Source: Chitinophaga sedimenti
GTDB taxonomy: Bacteria > Bacteroidota > Bacteroidia > Chitinophagales > Chitinophagaceae
Assembly (NCBI RefSeq): GCF_023156195.1
Contig: NZ_JAKUKA010000001.1
Coordinates: 1,116,001 to 1,180,000, forward strand
Reading direction: 5' to 3'
Length of the DNA stretch: 64,000 nt
Shown here: positions 29,622 to 38,600 of the stretch, in pieces
Layout: each line of letters opens with the position of its first letter
Position numbering within the stretch: the first letter of the stretch is position 1
The notes under the pieces: generated by a model
What the model saw: only the letters and a program-made list of their open reading frames with translations
Told to the model about the DNA's origin: nothing
Database searches by the model: none
Made by a program: the position numbers and the translations under genes

Positions 29622-31876
29622 TGATAACACCAATAACGATGTATAGAAGGATGTTGACAATAGCGGCCTGTGTCGCAGTTATGAGCGCTTCGGCGCAGGA
29701 TGCGGCAAAGGGACCGATGCCGTTCGATAAGTTTTTTACGAAGGAAACCAAAACCATCAACGGCGATTTTCCTGTATACCAGCGCGGGAAAAGTTACTAC
29801 ATGGAAATTCCTGCCACCAGCCTGGATAAGGATATCCTGGTAATGGGATATGTACGGCGGGGCAATGCGTCTGCGATCGCGAAGTCGTCGGGCATTATCC
29901 GTTTCAGCAAAGGCATTAATGATTACCTCGACGTAACCCGTCCTATATTCAGCGAGGGTGCGTCCGGTGATGCGAACGGAGATATAGAACAGGTGATCAA
30001 AAAATCAGCGAAAGCGCCGGTGAACTACGGCTACCGGATCGAAGCACTGGGTAAGGAAAAGAACAGTTACATCATCGATGTTACCCGCCAGATCACGGAT
30101 GCGGGCGACTGGTTCGCCTTCAATGACCTCAGTTTCCTGAGCCATCCCGATCCGCAGCGTTTCTACGTGCAGCGCATCTCCCCGGAAAATAACGGCGTGC
30201 GGTTTGTCGTTGAGCGCTCGCAGACAGATTACATGGGAAATACCGGCGCTCCTAAAAAGGCGCATAACAACAGTTACGAGATAGAAATGTTGTTCAGCGA
30301 ACTGCCCGACAAAAAAATGCCCCGTAAGATAGCCCCCGAAGCCAGCGGTTTCGAAACCTTCAGTTTTACAGACTACGGGAAAGTGGCCTATACGGCCCGT
30401 AAATCGGAGTTTATCCGCAAATGGGATGTTCGTCCGGGGAAACAGAAAAAGGGCCTGGTTGCACCTGTAAAAGCGATCAGCGTGGTGATTGATCCGCTGA
30501 CACCGGAATTCTACCGCAGTTATATAAAAGCAGGTGTACTGGCCTGGAACGAAGCGTTCCAGGCTGCTGGTTACCAGGACGTGCTGGAAGTAACGGTAGG
30601 AAACGACCTGCAGCTGGCGCCAGGCAAAATTGTGATCAACTGGGGAAATGCCTATGCCGGGGTGTTGAACTCCACGGTAGATAATCCCGAAACCGGGGAA
30701 ATCATGATGGCCCGCATCAACCTCATGTCTAATAGTGTGGAAGAGCTGATGCTGCGTTACTTCGTACAATGCGGCGCTACCGATCCGCGTATCGTGAAAG
30801 ATATTAAAAGTCGTGAGGTAACGGGTGAGATCCTTCGCTGGCAGGTAACCCGTACCATGGGACAGGTATTGGGGCTGAAAGAAAATCCTGCCGCCAGTAC
30901 ACGGTATACGCCGGCAGCACTGCGCGATGCCGCTTCACTGAAAAAGCACAGCATCAGCGCTTCAATTATGGACGAGCTGAACTTTAACTATCTGGCGCAA
31001 CCGCAGGACCAGGTGCCTGTATCATTACTCATGCCGCATATCGGCGAAGATGATATCGCTGCCATTAAGTGGGCATATGGTACGGCGCCTAAGCCATCAT
31101 ATGTGTGGCTGCCCGAGGGTAAAACCGATCCGTTTACGCGTCAGTACGATCTTTCAAACGATCTGACGGAGGCGGCCATACTCGGGATCAGGAATCTCGA
31201 ACACCTGTATCCCCAACTGAAAGCAGCGTCTCTGCAATTGGACGGCAGCGAGAACCTGTTCAATGCAAATGGCTCGTTATACGGCGCAGTGCAGCGGGAA
31301 TACTACAAATATGTTACCGATGTTTTGTCCCAGATCGGCGGTATGGCCGATCGTAAAACAGGCCGCGTCGTAACTCCCGTAGCGCAGCAAAGGAAAGCCC
31401 TGCAGTTTTTATCCGCTTATGTTTTCAATGGCGCACCTGCCTGGATGACGGAGAAAGTAACACCCAGCGGCCGGGTGATTGATGTGGACGGCTGGATACA
31501 GCAATTGCAGGAAACAGCGCTGAACAGGCTGGCAAGTGTGGAAGTACTCGCCGCCGCCGCCCAGCCGGACGGCATCGGCGCAACAGAGATTTTCGCGTTC
31601 ATTGATAAAACGGTATTTAAGTCCTTCGATAAAAAGCGCGCGCTCACGGCCGGTGAAAGAACCACGCAACTTACGTTCATGTACAACCTGGCGCAGGCCG
31701 CCTATAAGGCGAACATCAGTAACGGTCTTGGTGACGGCAACGTGCTGCTGCATTATTACCTGACTACGACCGCGCAGAAGCTGGCGCAACTCGGAGAAGA
31801 ACACACCGACCTGCTGAGCCGCGAAACGTACCGCCTGATGAAGATGAGCGTGGACAAGGAGTTTTTAACAAGATAA
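29621..31876 (+). CDS. DUF5117 paralogue with a lost zinc site (putative pseudo-protease)
   Basis: An intact protein of about 751 residues (745 from the ATG at 29639), with a signal peptide ending SASAQ. It keeps the DUF5118/5117 architecture of its neighbour: INGDFPVYQRGKSYYMEIP, IRKWDVRPGKQKKGLVAPVK, VIDPLTPEFYRSYIKAGVLAWN and ASIMDELNFNYLAQPQDQVP. The zinc motif is gone: where the neighbour has THEVGHALGLRHN this one has TRTMGQVLGLKEN, so His-Glu-His-His are replaced by Arg-Thr-Gln-Glu. The surrounding fold residues (VLGL, the ASIMDELNFNY block) are retained and the frame is clean over 2.2 kb, so this looks like a maintained non-catalytic protein and not a dying gene. The start overlaps the upstream stop (TAATG). 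Confidence 0.88.
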   Translation: MITPITMYRRMLTIAACVAVMSASAQDAAKGPMPFDKFFTKETKTINGDFPVYQRGKSYYMEIPATSLDKDILVMGYVRRGNASAIAKSSGIIRFSKGINDYLDVTRPIFSEGASGDANGDIEQVIKKSAKAPVNYGYRIEALGKEKNSYIIDVTRQITDAGDWFAFNDLSFLSHPDPQRFYVQRISPENNGVRFVVERSQTDYMGNTGAPKKAHNNSYEIEMLFSELPDKKMPRKIAPEASGFETFSFTDYGKVAYTARKSEFIRKWDVRPGKQKKGLVAPVKAISVVIDPLTPEFYRSYIKAGVLAWNEAFQAAGYQDVLEVTVGNDLQLAPGKIVINWGNAYAGVLNSTVDNPETGEIMMARINLMSNSVEELMLRYFVQCGATDPRIVKDIKSREVTGEILRWQVTRTMGQVLGLKENPAASTRYTPAALRDAASLKKHSISASIMDELNFNYLAQPQDQVPVSLLMPHIGEDDIAAIKWAYGTAPKPSYVWLPEGKTDPFTRQYDLSNDLTEAAILGIRNLEHLYPQLKAASLQLDGSENLFNANGSLYGAVQREYYKYVTDVLSQIGGMADRKTGRVVTPVAQQRKALQFLSAYVFNGAPAWMTEKVTPSGRVIDVDGWIQQLQETALNRLASVEVLAAAAQPDGIGATEIFAFIDKTVFKSFDKKRALTAGERTTQLTFMYNLAQAAYKANISNGLGDGNVLLHYYLTTTAQKLAQLGEEHTDLLSRETYRLMKMSVDKEFLTR

Positions 31877-31891
31877 AAGTGTAAGCAACAT

Positions 31892-32980
31892 ATGAAAAGA
31901 TTAATAGCAGGTTTATTGCTGCTTCATGCCATAAACGGCCTGGCGCAAAACCGGGAAATAGCTTTTGCACATAACGATGTACCGGCAGTAATGGCCATGG
32001 CGAAAGCGGAAAAGAAAATGGTGTTCGTAGACTGCTACACAGAATGGTGTGGCCCTTGTAAATACATGTCAAAATCGGTATTTACGCAGGACAGCGTAGC
32101 CGATTTCTTCAACACGAATTTTATCAACCTGAAAATGGATATGGAGAAAGGAGAGGGGCCGGATATGCGCAAGCAGTACGCCGTTGGCGCATACCCTACT
32201 TTCCTGTTGCTGGATGGCGACGGTAAACTGGTATACAAATTTGTAGGTGGCATGGAAGCCGCGCCTTTCCTGGCGAAAGTTCGGGAAGGCATGAATCCTG
32301 CCAACCGCATTGCCAGCATGTTGAAGCGTTACAACGAAGGCGACCGCTCGCACGAACTGATGCGCGATTACATCTGGGAAGCCCTGAAGATGAAAGAGGT
32401 GAAACGCGCGCAGGAACTGGAACGCGAGTATTTTAATATGCTTACGCCGAAACAGCGCGCCGCAAAGGAAAACTGGTTCATGTTCGGGGAAAACATCTAC
32501 TCCCGTGAACTATCCGATATGCACAGCGAAAATTTTAATTACCTCGTGGAGCATTGGCGCGACTTCGCCGCCGTACAGGGTAAAAAGGTGGTAGATGAAA
32601 AGATATCCGCCGTATTTCGCAAACTGACCGGTTATACGTTCCGCGGCTGGTACCAGAAAAGTATTCCTTACGACGCAGCCGATTTTGTTCGCTATCGCAA
32701 ACAGATCAGTGGCACGAAAACACCGGATAAAAAAGATCTGCTGGTGATGATGGACATGGCGCAGGCTGCCTGTGAAAAGGATACGGTGAAGGTGTTACAC
32801 CTCATGGCCGGCAACATCGCGAAATTTGACAGCAAGAACATGGATATCACTTTCGATTTCTTTAGTCTTTATCCTCACTACCGCGGCAAATCGGTTCCGG
32901 AATGGAGAGCGATCATGGAAGCAGTGGCGGAGCATTCTAAAAATCCTAACCTCCTCCGCCATGTTAAGTCGCTGCTGTAG
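31892..32980 (+). CDS. Exported thioredoxin-fold protein
   Basis: An intact 362-residue protein with a signal peptide (KRLIAGLLLLHAINGLAQ). Residues 25-135 form a thioredoxin domain with the redox motif EWCGPCKYM and the cis-Pro segment YAVGAYPTFLLLD. The remaining ~220 residues are helical and unassigned. It probably acts in the periplasm as a thiol-disulfide reductase for exported proteins of this locus. It lies 15 bases after the DUF5117 paralogue and overlaps the start of the next peptidase gene by 20 bases, which supports one operon. Confidence 0.88.
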   Translation: MKRLIAGLLLLHAINGLAQNREIAFAHNDVPAVMAMAKAEKKMVFVDCYTEWCGPCKYMSKSVFTQDSVADFFNTNFINLKMDMEKGEGPDMRKQYAVGAYPTFLLLDGDGKLVYKFVGGMEAAPFLAKVREGMNPANRIASMLKRYNEGDRSHELMRDYIWEALKMKEVKRAQELEREYFNMLTPKQRAAKENWFMFGENIYSRELSDMHSENFNYLVEHWRDFAAVQGKKVVDEKISAVFRKLTGYTFRGWYQKSIPYDAADFVRYRKQISGTKTPDKKDLLVMMDMAQAACEKDTVKVLHLMAGNIAKFDSKNMDITFDFFSLYPHYRGKSVPEWRAIMEAVAEHSKNPNLLRHVKSLL

Positions 32981-35153
32981 GTTACTGCTGGTGGTATTGT
33001 TGCTGTCACATTATGGGTTTGCCCAGCAGGAAGATCCGGCCCGGCATTTCGATGCGCCTAACTTGCTGAAGCAGATCGGTTCCATGGGCATTGTACCTTT
33101 TTTCGTGGATAAGCAGGACAAGTTCTGGTTCGCGGCATCGGACAGTACGGACAGGAATTATTACTACATCGATCCGGCGGCGAAGATCCGCCGGAATATG
33201 TCGGACCGTCATGAAATCGCCGTGTTGCTGAAGAAGCTACTCCGCACGACGATAGATACGGCGCTGATCAAAGTTGAAGGAACCGGTGTTGGTAATGAAG
33301 GCGGCGTTGGTGTAAGCTATAAGGGGGACCGGTATGTGTATGAGTTCCTGTCGGGCCGGTTGGTGGCATCTCCGCCTAAGACGGTAAAGCGTGGCGACTG
33401 GCGTACAGGCCTATCTCCCGATAAACAGTGGCAGTTGTATTCGCGTGCGCATAATCTCTATTTAAGAAGATGTGCAGACAGTGCGGAGTACCAGCTGAGC
33501 CGCGACGCTGCGTTGTATTATTCTTTCCATATTAATGATGACGATACTTCCAGCATACGGGATTCCCAGTCTGAAGCCAACTGGATAAAAGGAACATCAA
33601 GTTTTTATGTCGTGCGCGAAGACCGTCGCGAAGTGGGCACCATGTCTGTCGTGCACACGTTAACTATGCCGCGGCCGCGGCTGGAAACGTACAAGTACGA
33701 GCTGCCCGGCGATAAACATGTAAAGCAGTTCGAACTGTTTGTAGGCGACACCGCCCGCAAAGCATTGCAACGCGTTAACATCGAACGCTGGAAAGACCAA
33801 GAGGTGGAAGTGGTCCACGCGGGAAGCCGCATCTTCTTCCTGCGGAAGAAACGTACCCGCGATGAGATCGAATTATGCACGGTAGATCCGGCAACAGCGG
33901 AAGTAAAGGTGTTGGTGCATGAAGTAAGCAAACCTTTCATCAATGAAGACCTGTTTAAAGTACATGTGCTTAATGATGGGAAAGACATCGTGTGGTGGTC
34001 TGACCGCAGCGGCTGGGGCCACTATTATCTCTACGACGGTAACGGACAGCTGAAACAGGCAATCACCGGCGGTGAATGGACAGCCGGTAAAATCGCAAAG
34101 ATCGATACGGTTAACCGTAAGCTGTACTTCTATGGCTACGGGCAACAGCCGGGTGTAAACCCTTATTACGCATTTGTATACAGTGTACGTTTCTCCGGTA
34201 AGGACCTGCGCCTGCTGACACCTGAAAATGCCACGCACAACGTGTTTATTGGTCCCGGAGGAAAGTACATGGTGGATACTTATTCCCGCATCGACATGCC
34301 GCCCCGTGTTGTGGCGCGCTCCACTGAAGGTAAGGTGATCATGGACGTATGGGTGCCGGATGTCAGCCGCCTTTATCGCTATGGCTGGAAACATCCCGAG
34401 ATGTTCAAAATAAAAGCGGCAGATGGGGTTACCGATATTTACGGGTTGATGTGGAAACCTTTCAACTTCGATGCTACCCGCAAATACCCCGTTATCTCGC
34501 AGGTATATCCTGGTCCGCAGACGGAAACAGTATGGTCGGAGTTTACGGTACTGGACCGTTACAACAACACTTCGCTGGCGCAAAACGACTTCGTAGTGGT
34601 GTGTATGGGGCACCGGGGTGGATCTCCTTATCGCTCCAAGGCCTACTATGCCTACGGTTATGATAACCTGCGCGACTATGCGCTCGAAGATGATATTGCC
34701 GGCCTGCGACAACTGGCTGCGCGGTATTCTTTCATAGACACGAGCCGGGTAGGCATTTTCGGGCATTCTGGTGGTGGCATGATGGCCGTAGCCGCGATCT
34801 GCACTTATCCCGATTTTTATAAAGTAGCGGTAGCCTCTTCCGGTAACCACGACAACCGGATATACAACCGTACCTGGGGCGAAACCTACCAGGGTATTGA
34901 TTCCAGCTTCCGTTTCCAGGTAAAGTTGAACCAGGATCTGGCCCGTGGACTAAAAGGCCGCCTGTTGCTGGTAACAGGGGAGGTGGATGCGAACGTACAC
35001 CCGGGTAATACTTACCGTATGGTAAATGCGCTCATACTGGCCGACAAGCCGTTCGACATGCTGGTGTTGCCGGGACAGAGCCACAGTTATGAAGGGCCAT
35101 ATAAAAGTTACTATCAGCAGCGGTTGAGAAGCTATTTTAAACAGTACTTGTAA
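32961..35153 (+). CDS. S9 family prolyl oligopeptidase/DPP-IV-like peptidase
   Basis: An intact 730-residue exported serine peptidase. The ATG at 32961 (MLSRCCRLLLVVLLLSHYGFAQ) gives a good signal peptide and is preferred over longer frames that enter the upstream gene. A propeller region (DKQWQLYSRAHNLYLR, ELCTVDPATAEVKVL, DIVWWSDRSGWGHYYLYDG) precedes the hydrolase domain. The triad is Ser603 in GHSGGG, Asp676 in GEVDANVHPG and His708 in PGQSHSYEGP. It would trim peptides from the N-terminus in the periplasm. It is the last gene of the sigma-FecR-SusC-SusD operon and is followed by a strong terminator. Confidence 0.92.
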   Translation: MLSRCCRLLLVVLLLSHYGFAQQEDPARHFDAPNLLKQIGSMGIVPFFVDKQDKFWFAASDSTDRNYYYIDPAAKIRRNMSDRHEIAVLLKKLLRTTIDTALIKVEGTGVGNEGGVGVSYKGDRYVYEFLSGRLVASPPKTVKRGDWRTGLSPDKQWQLYSRAHNLYLRRCADSAEYQLSRDAALYYSFHINDDDTSSIRDSQSEANWIKGTSSFYVVREDRREVGTMSVVHTLTMPRPRLETYKYELPGDKHVKQFELFVGDTARKALQRVNIERWKDQEVEVVHAGSRIFFLRKKRTRDEIELCTVDPATAEVKVLVHEVSKPFINEDLFKVHVLNDGKDIVWWSDRSGWGHYYLYDGNGQLKQAITGGEWTAGKIAKIDTVNRKLYFYGYGQQPGVNPYYAFVYSVRFSGKDLRLLTPENATHNVFIGPGGKYMVDTYSRIDMPPRVVARSTEGKVIMDVWVPDVSRLYRYGWKHPEMFKIKAADGVTDIYGLMWKPFNFDATRKYPVISQVYPGPQTETVWSEFTVLDRYNNTSLAQNDFVVVCMGHRGGSPYRSKAYYAYGYDNLRDYALEDDIAGLRQLAARYSFIDTSRVGIFGHSGGGMMAVAAICTYPDFYKVAVASSGNHDNRIYNRTWGETYQGIDSSFRFQVKLNQDLARGLKGRLLLVTGEVDANVHPGNTYRMVNALILADKPFDMLVLPGQSHSYEGPYKSYYQQRLRSYFKQYL

Positions 35154-35174
35154 GCGATATTTAAACTAATGTAT

Positions 35175-35207
35175 AAAAAAGCGGAGCACGTTAGTGCTCC
35201 GCTTTTT
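35175..35207. terminator. Strong Rho-independent terminator
   Basis: A 14-base stem of the form A-run + GCGGAGCAC / GTGCTCCGC + T-run, with loop gtta, 20 bases after the S9 peptidase stop. Confidence 0.9.
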
Positions 35208-35208
35208 A

Positions 35209-35683
35209 TGTAGTTGTATTACTACATTCCTTGTAGTTGTAGTTAAGTAATTGTGTTGATGTTTGTAGTTTTATTCCTACAGGAGTGCGCTGTTAGGATG
35301 CCTTTCATTCTGTTGTAATCCTTTACAGTGAAGGGTTTTGCAGGGCGTTTTGTTTTCACTTACATACTGTAGATTTTTATCTCTCTTTCTTTTTCTTCAT
35401 ATAGAATTAACAGCTAATCACTACTTTTACCCCAAGAGTATTGTCGGGTCCATAGCAGTAGCATAAATAGAAGCCTAGTAGTAGACATCCATTCCTGTGT
35501 AAAGAAAGGACTATACCATTAAGCATAAGTATAATCATAACCTTAAAGACCGTAACAAACATAAAGCCATTTCCGATGTAGAGAAATTTACGTTCCTCAT
35601 TAGATACCATTAACACCCTTAGATACCTCGCTGTCTGCCTGCCGGACGGCCTTGATTCTTATTGTCCTCTTACAACGACAGAA
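35209..35683. other. AT-rich leader upstream of the giant adhesin
   Basis: About 475 AT-rich bases without a credible gene. Near its start TAGTTGTA-like words recur several times. TTAGATACC is repeated at 35600-35608 and 35620-35628, 20 bases apart, about 60 bases before the adhesin ATG, a spacing that would suit a DNA-binding protein. The rest shows nothing I can name. Confidence 0.45.
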
Positions 35684-38600
35684 ATGAAAAGACTAATCCT
35701 GATTCTTATCGTATTGCTTTCTGCATCGGGCGTGCATGCAGATGATTATTACTGGGTCGGCGGCGCCGGCAGCTGGTCCGATCTCAGTCACTGGGCTTCC
35801 TCGTCCGGCGGGCCTGGCAACAAGTCCATCGTACCCGGGCTTAACGACGACGTTTACTTTGATGGCAACAGCGGTCTTCTTAACAACACCATTGTTACGA
35901 TGCCGACTACCGGTCACGCCTATGTGCGGAACATCTCGTGGGCGGGCGTTACCACCAACGCGATATTCAGAAATATTGCGGTGACCTACCAGTTAAATGT
36001 GTACGGCAATATGGAGCTTTCGGGCGCCATGCGATACGATATCAGGAATATTCTTTTCGCGGGAACAGGAAACGCCACGTTAAAGATGAATGGTGCCGGC
36101 AAGTACGTGGTTGCTAACGCTGTAAATGCAGTGAACGTAAATAAACCCGGTGGATCTCTTACTTTACTGGACGGCGCACCTGAGGCATTGAATGTGAACA
36201 TTGTGCTTACAACCGGACATGTAAACCTATCCGGTAATACGCATGCATTAAACCTCTTTAATGGCAGCAGTTCCACTTCAACAAGAAGTGCGGATATCAG
36301 TAATGCCACGTTAATTATCGGCAACTCACGGGACTACAGGGGCGCCAATGGTACGCTGAACGCCACCGGGTCTTCCATAAAGGCTGCAGTTTTTCAGTCA
36401 GATCGATATACTTTTCCGAAAGTGGAAATTACCGGTACGTCCGACCTCATGATCATTACTACCAGTACGTTCGGTGAGCTGACTTTCAGCAATCCGGCTA
36501 CGCCAACAGGAAGTGTAAGGATCGGGGGAGGCAATACCGTAGACCGGCTGGAGTTTATGGGTGGTGGCCGTATTGCTACCGGGGGCAGTGTGATTAATCA
36601 ACTGATACTCGCGCCTGGAAAAGGATATATTTTCCATGGCACCAATACGATTAATACGCGTATGCAGCTGAATACGCCGGACTGCGAAGGACTTGGCCAG
36701 CTTACCGGCGCGGACGCGAATGCGAAACTGGCATTTGCTACCGGCGCCGTAGTGGATTTACGCAATGTTTATGTTAAAACATTGACCGCTACCGGTGCTG
36801 TTACCCCCATTACCGTGGTAGGGGCAGACGGTGGCAGTAACGTTGGCTGGAACTTTTTACCACGACCTTCCGGCACCACCCTCTATTGGGTAGGCGGCGC
36901 CGGGGACTGGAACGATAAGTCGCACTGGAGCAGTGCAAGCGGCGGCACAGGCGGTGCCTGTGTGCCTTTACCGGGGATGATGTGGTGTTCGACGCCAACA
37001 GTGGATTTACCGCAGGCAATAACACGGTATCGCTGAGTGGTAATTCCTGGTGTCATAATATGACCTGGACAAGTGTAACCGGTGCGCCGATCGTCAATAT
37101 GACCGCAGGAATGCAGCTCGAAGTATGGGGCTCCATCTCCCTGGATCCTACCATGACGATCAACGGCAGCGTAACAGCCAGAGGTACGGAAGTAAATACG
37201 TTAACGACCAATGGTTGCAGCAATGGTACGCTCAGCCTCACGGTTAATAAAGAGAATACGGCGGGAGGAATGACACTTACGGATAACATCAATTTTCCCG
37301 GGCTCAATTTTGTGCACGCAAGGGGACAATTGAACATGTCCGGCCGTAACATCAACATGAACCTCTTTAATAGTACCAGCGGTGTTGGGCGTATTATGGA
37401 TATCAGTAACGCAACGATTAATGTTGTGTTCTGGAATGTCGGCGCTACCAATGTAACCTGGGTAAACAACGCCGCCGGCTCCTTTATTACCTCGAGAGCC
37501 TTTACGGTAAATGGCCTCACTTATCCGAAAGTTTATTGTACAACCTCTGTAAATGAAGCCAGCATTCAAAATGCCACCTTTGGGGAACTGGTGTTTACGA
37601 ACACCGCCCCAGCCAATAACCTGATCGGTCTGATTGGCAATAATACGGTTGGTACGCTGGAATTTAAGTCAGGTGCGGAAATACGCGGCAACAACACTAT
37701 TACTAACTTATTGCTGGCGCCATCCAAGCCGTACACGATCAGGAATACACAAACGGTGAACGGCCTGTTCCGCTTCAGTACGCCGGATTGTAACGCACTT
37801 GGTGAACTGAGAGGAGTGGAGGGCACCTCGGCAACGATCAACTTCGGTCCGGCAGCTACCCGCGATCTGAATAATATTTATCTCCTGAACATGACCGCCG
37901 CAGGTAGCGGCTTGCCGGTAACGGTATCTGGCGCCGATGCAAGTGGCAATACAGGTTTTGATATCACAGCCTCCGGTGTGGGCGCACGCTATTGGGTTGG
38001 TGGTTCGGGCGACTGGAGCGATCCGGCACATTGGAGTAACAGTAGTGGCGGTGCGGGTGGCGCTTGCGTTCCCGGTGTATCCAACGATGTGTTTTTCGAT
38101 GCAAACAGCTTCTCCAGCGGCAGCAATGCGGTAACGATCAATAACACACAGGCATATTGCCGTAACATGACTGGACAGGCGCGACCTTCAATCCAACGCT
38201 GACTAAGCCGGTTACCCTCGACCTCGAAATCTGGGGTAGCCTCGTATTGAGCCCCGGCGTAAGGATAGATGCCGCCATGAATTTTGTCGGGCCTTCCAAT
38301 GTTTCCATTACATCCAACGGACCCAGTACCGGCCTCACGCAGTTCTACATCATGAAGCCAACGGGTTATACGGTTACTTTGCAGGATGATTTCAATAATT
38401 CGTTAGCATACATATTTCCACGCAGCGGCGGTGTTAATATGAGTGGCCGTACGGTAAACCTGAATGGTATGGACGATGGCTCTTCGGCCAGTCCCCTCAC
38501 GATGAACATTACCGGCGCCACCATTACCGGCGCATGGCGCTATATGGCAGCGAACAAAACACTGCTGGCTGCCAATTCTGTGCTGAAAGCACGTCGTTTC

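Noticed and set aside
32826-32960. Longer N-terminus for the second S9 peptidase
   Set aside because: It would read through the thioredoxin-fold gene in another frame; the ATG at 32961 gives a proper signal peptide.
33873-34850. 325-residue minus-strand open frame
   Set aside because: Antisense to the S9 peptidase, which is intact on the plus strand.
35407-35616. 69-residue minus-strand open frame before the adhesin
   Set aside because: AT-rich leader sequence without features of a real small protein.
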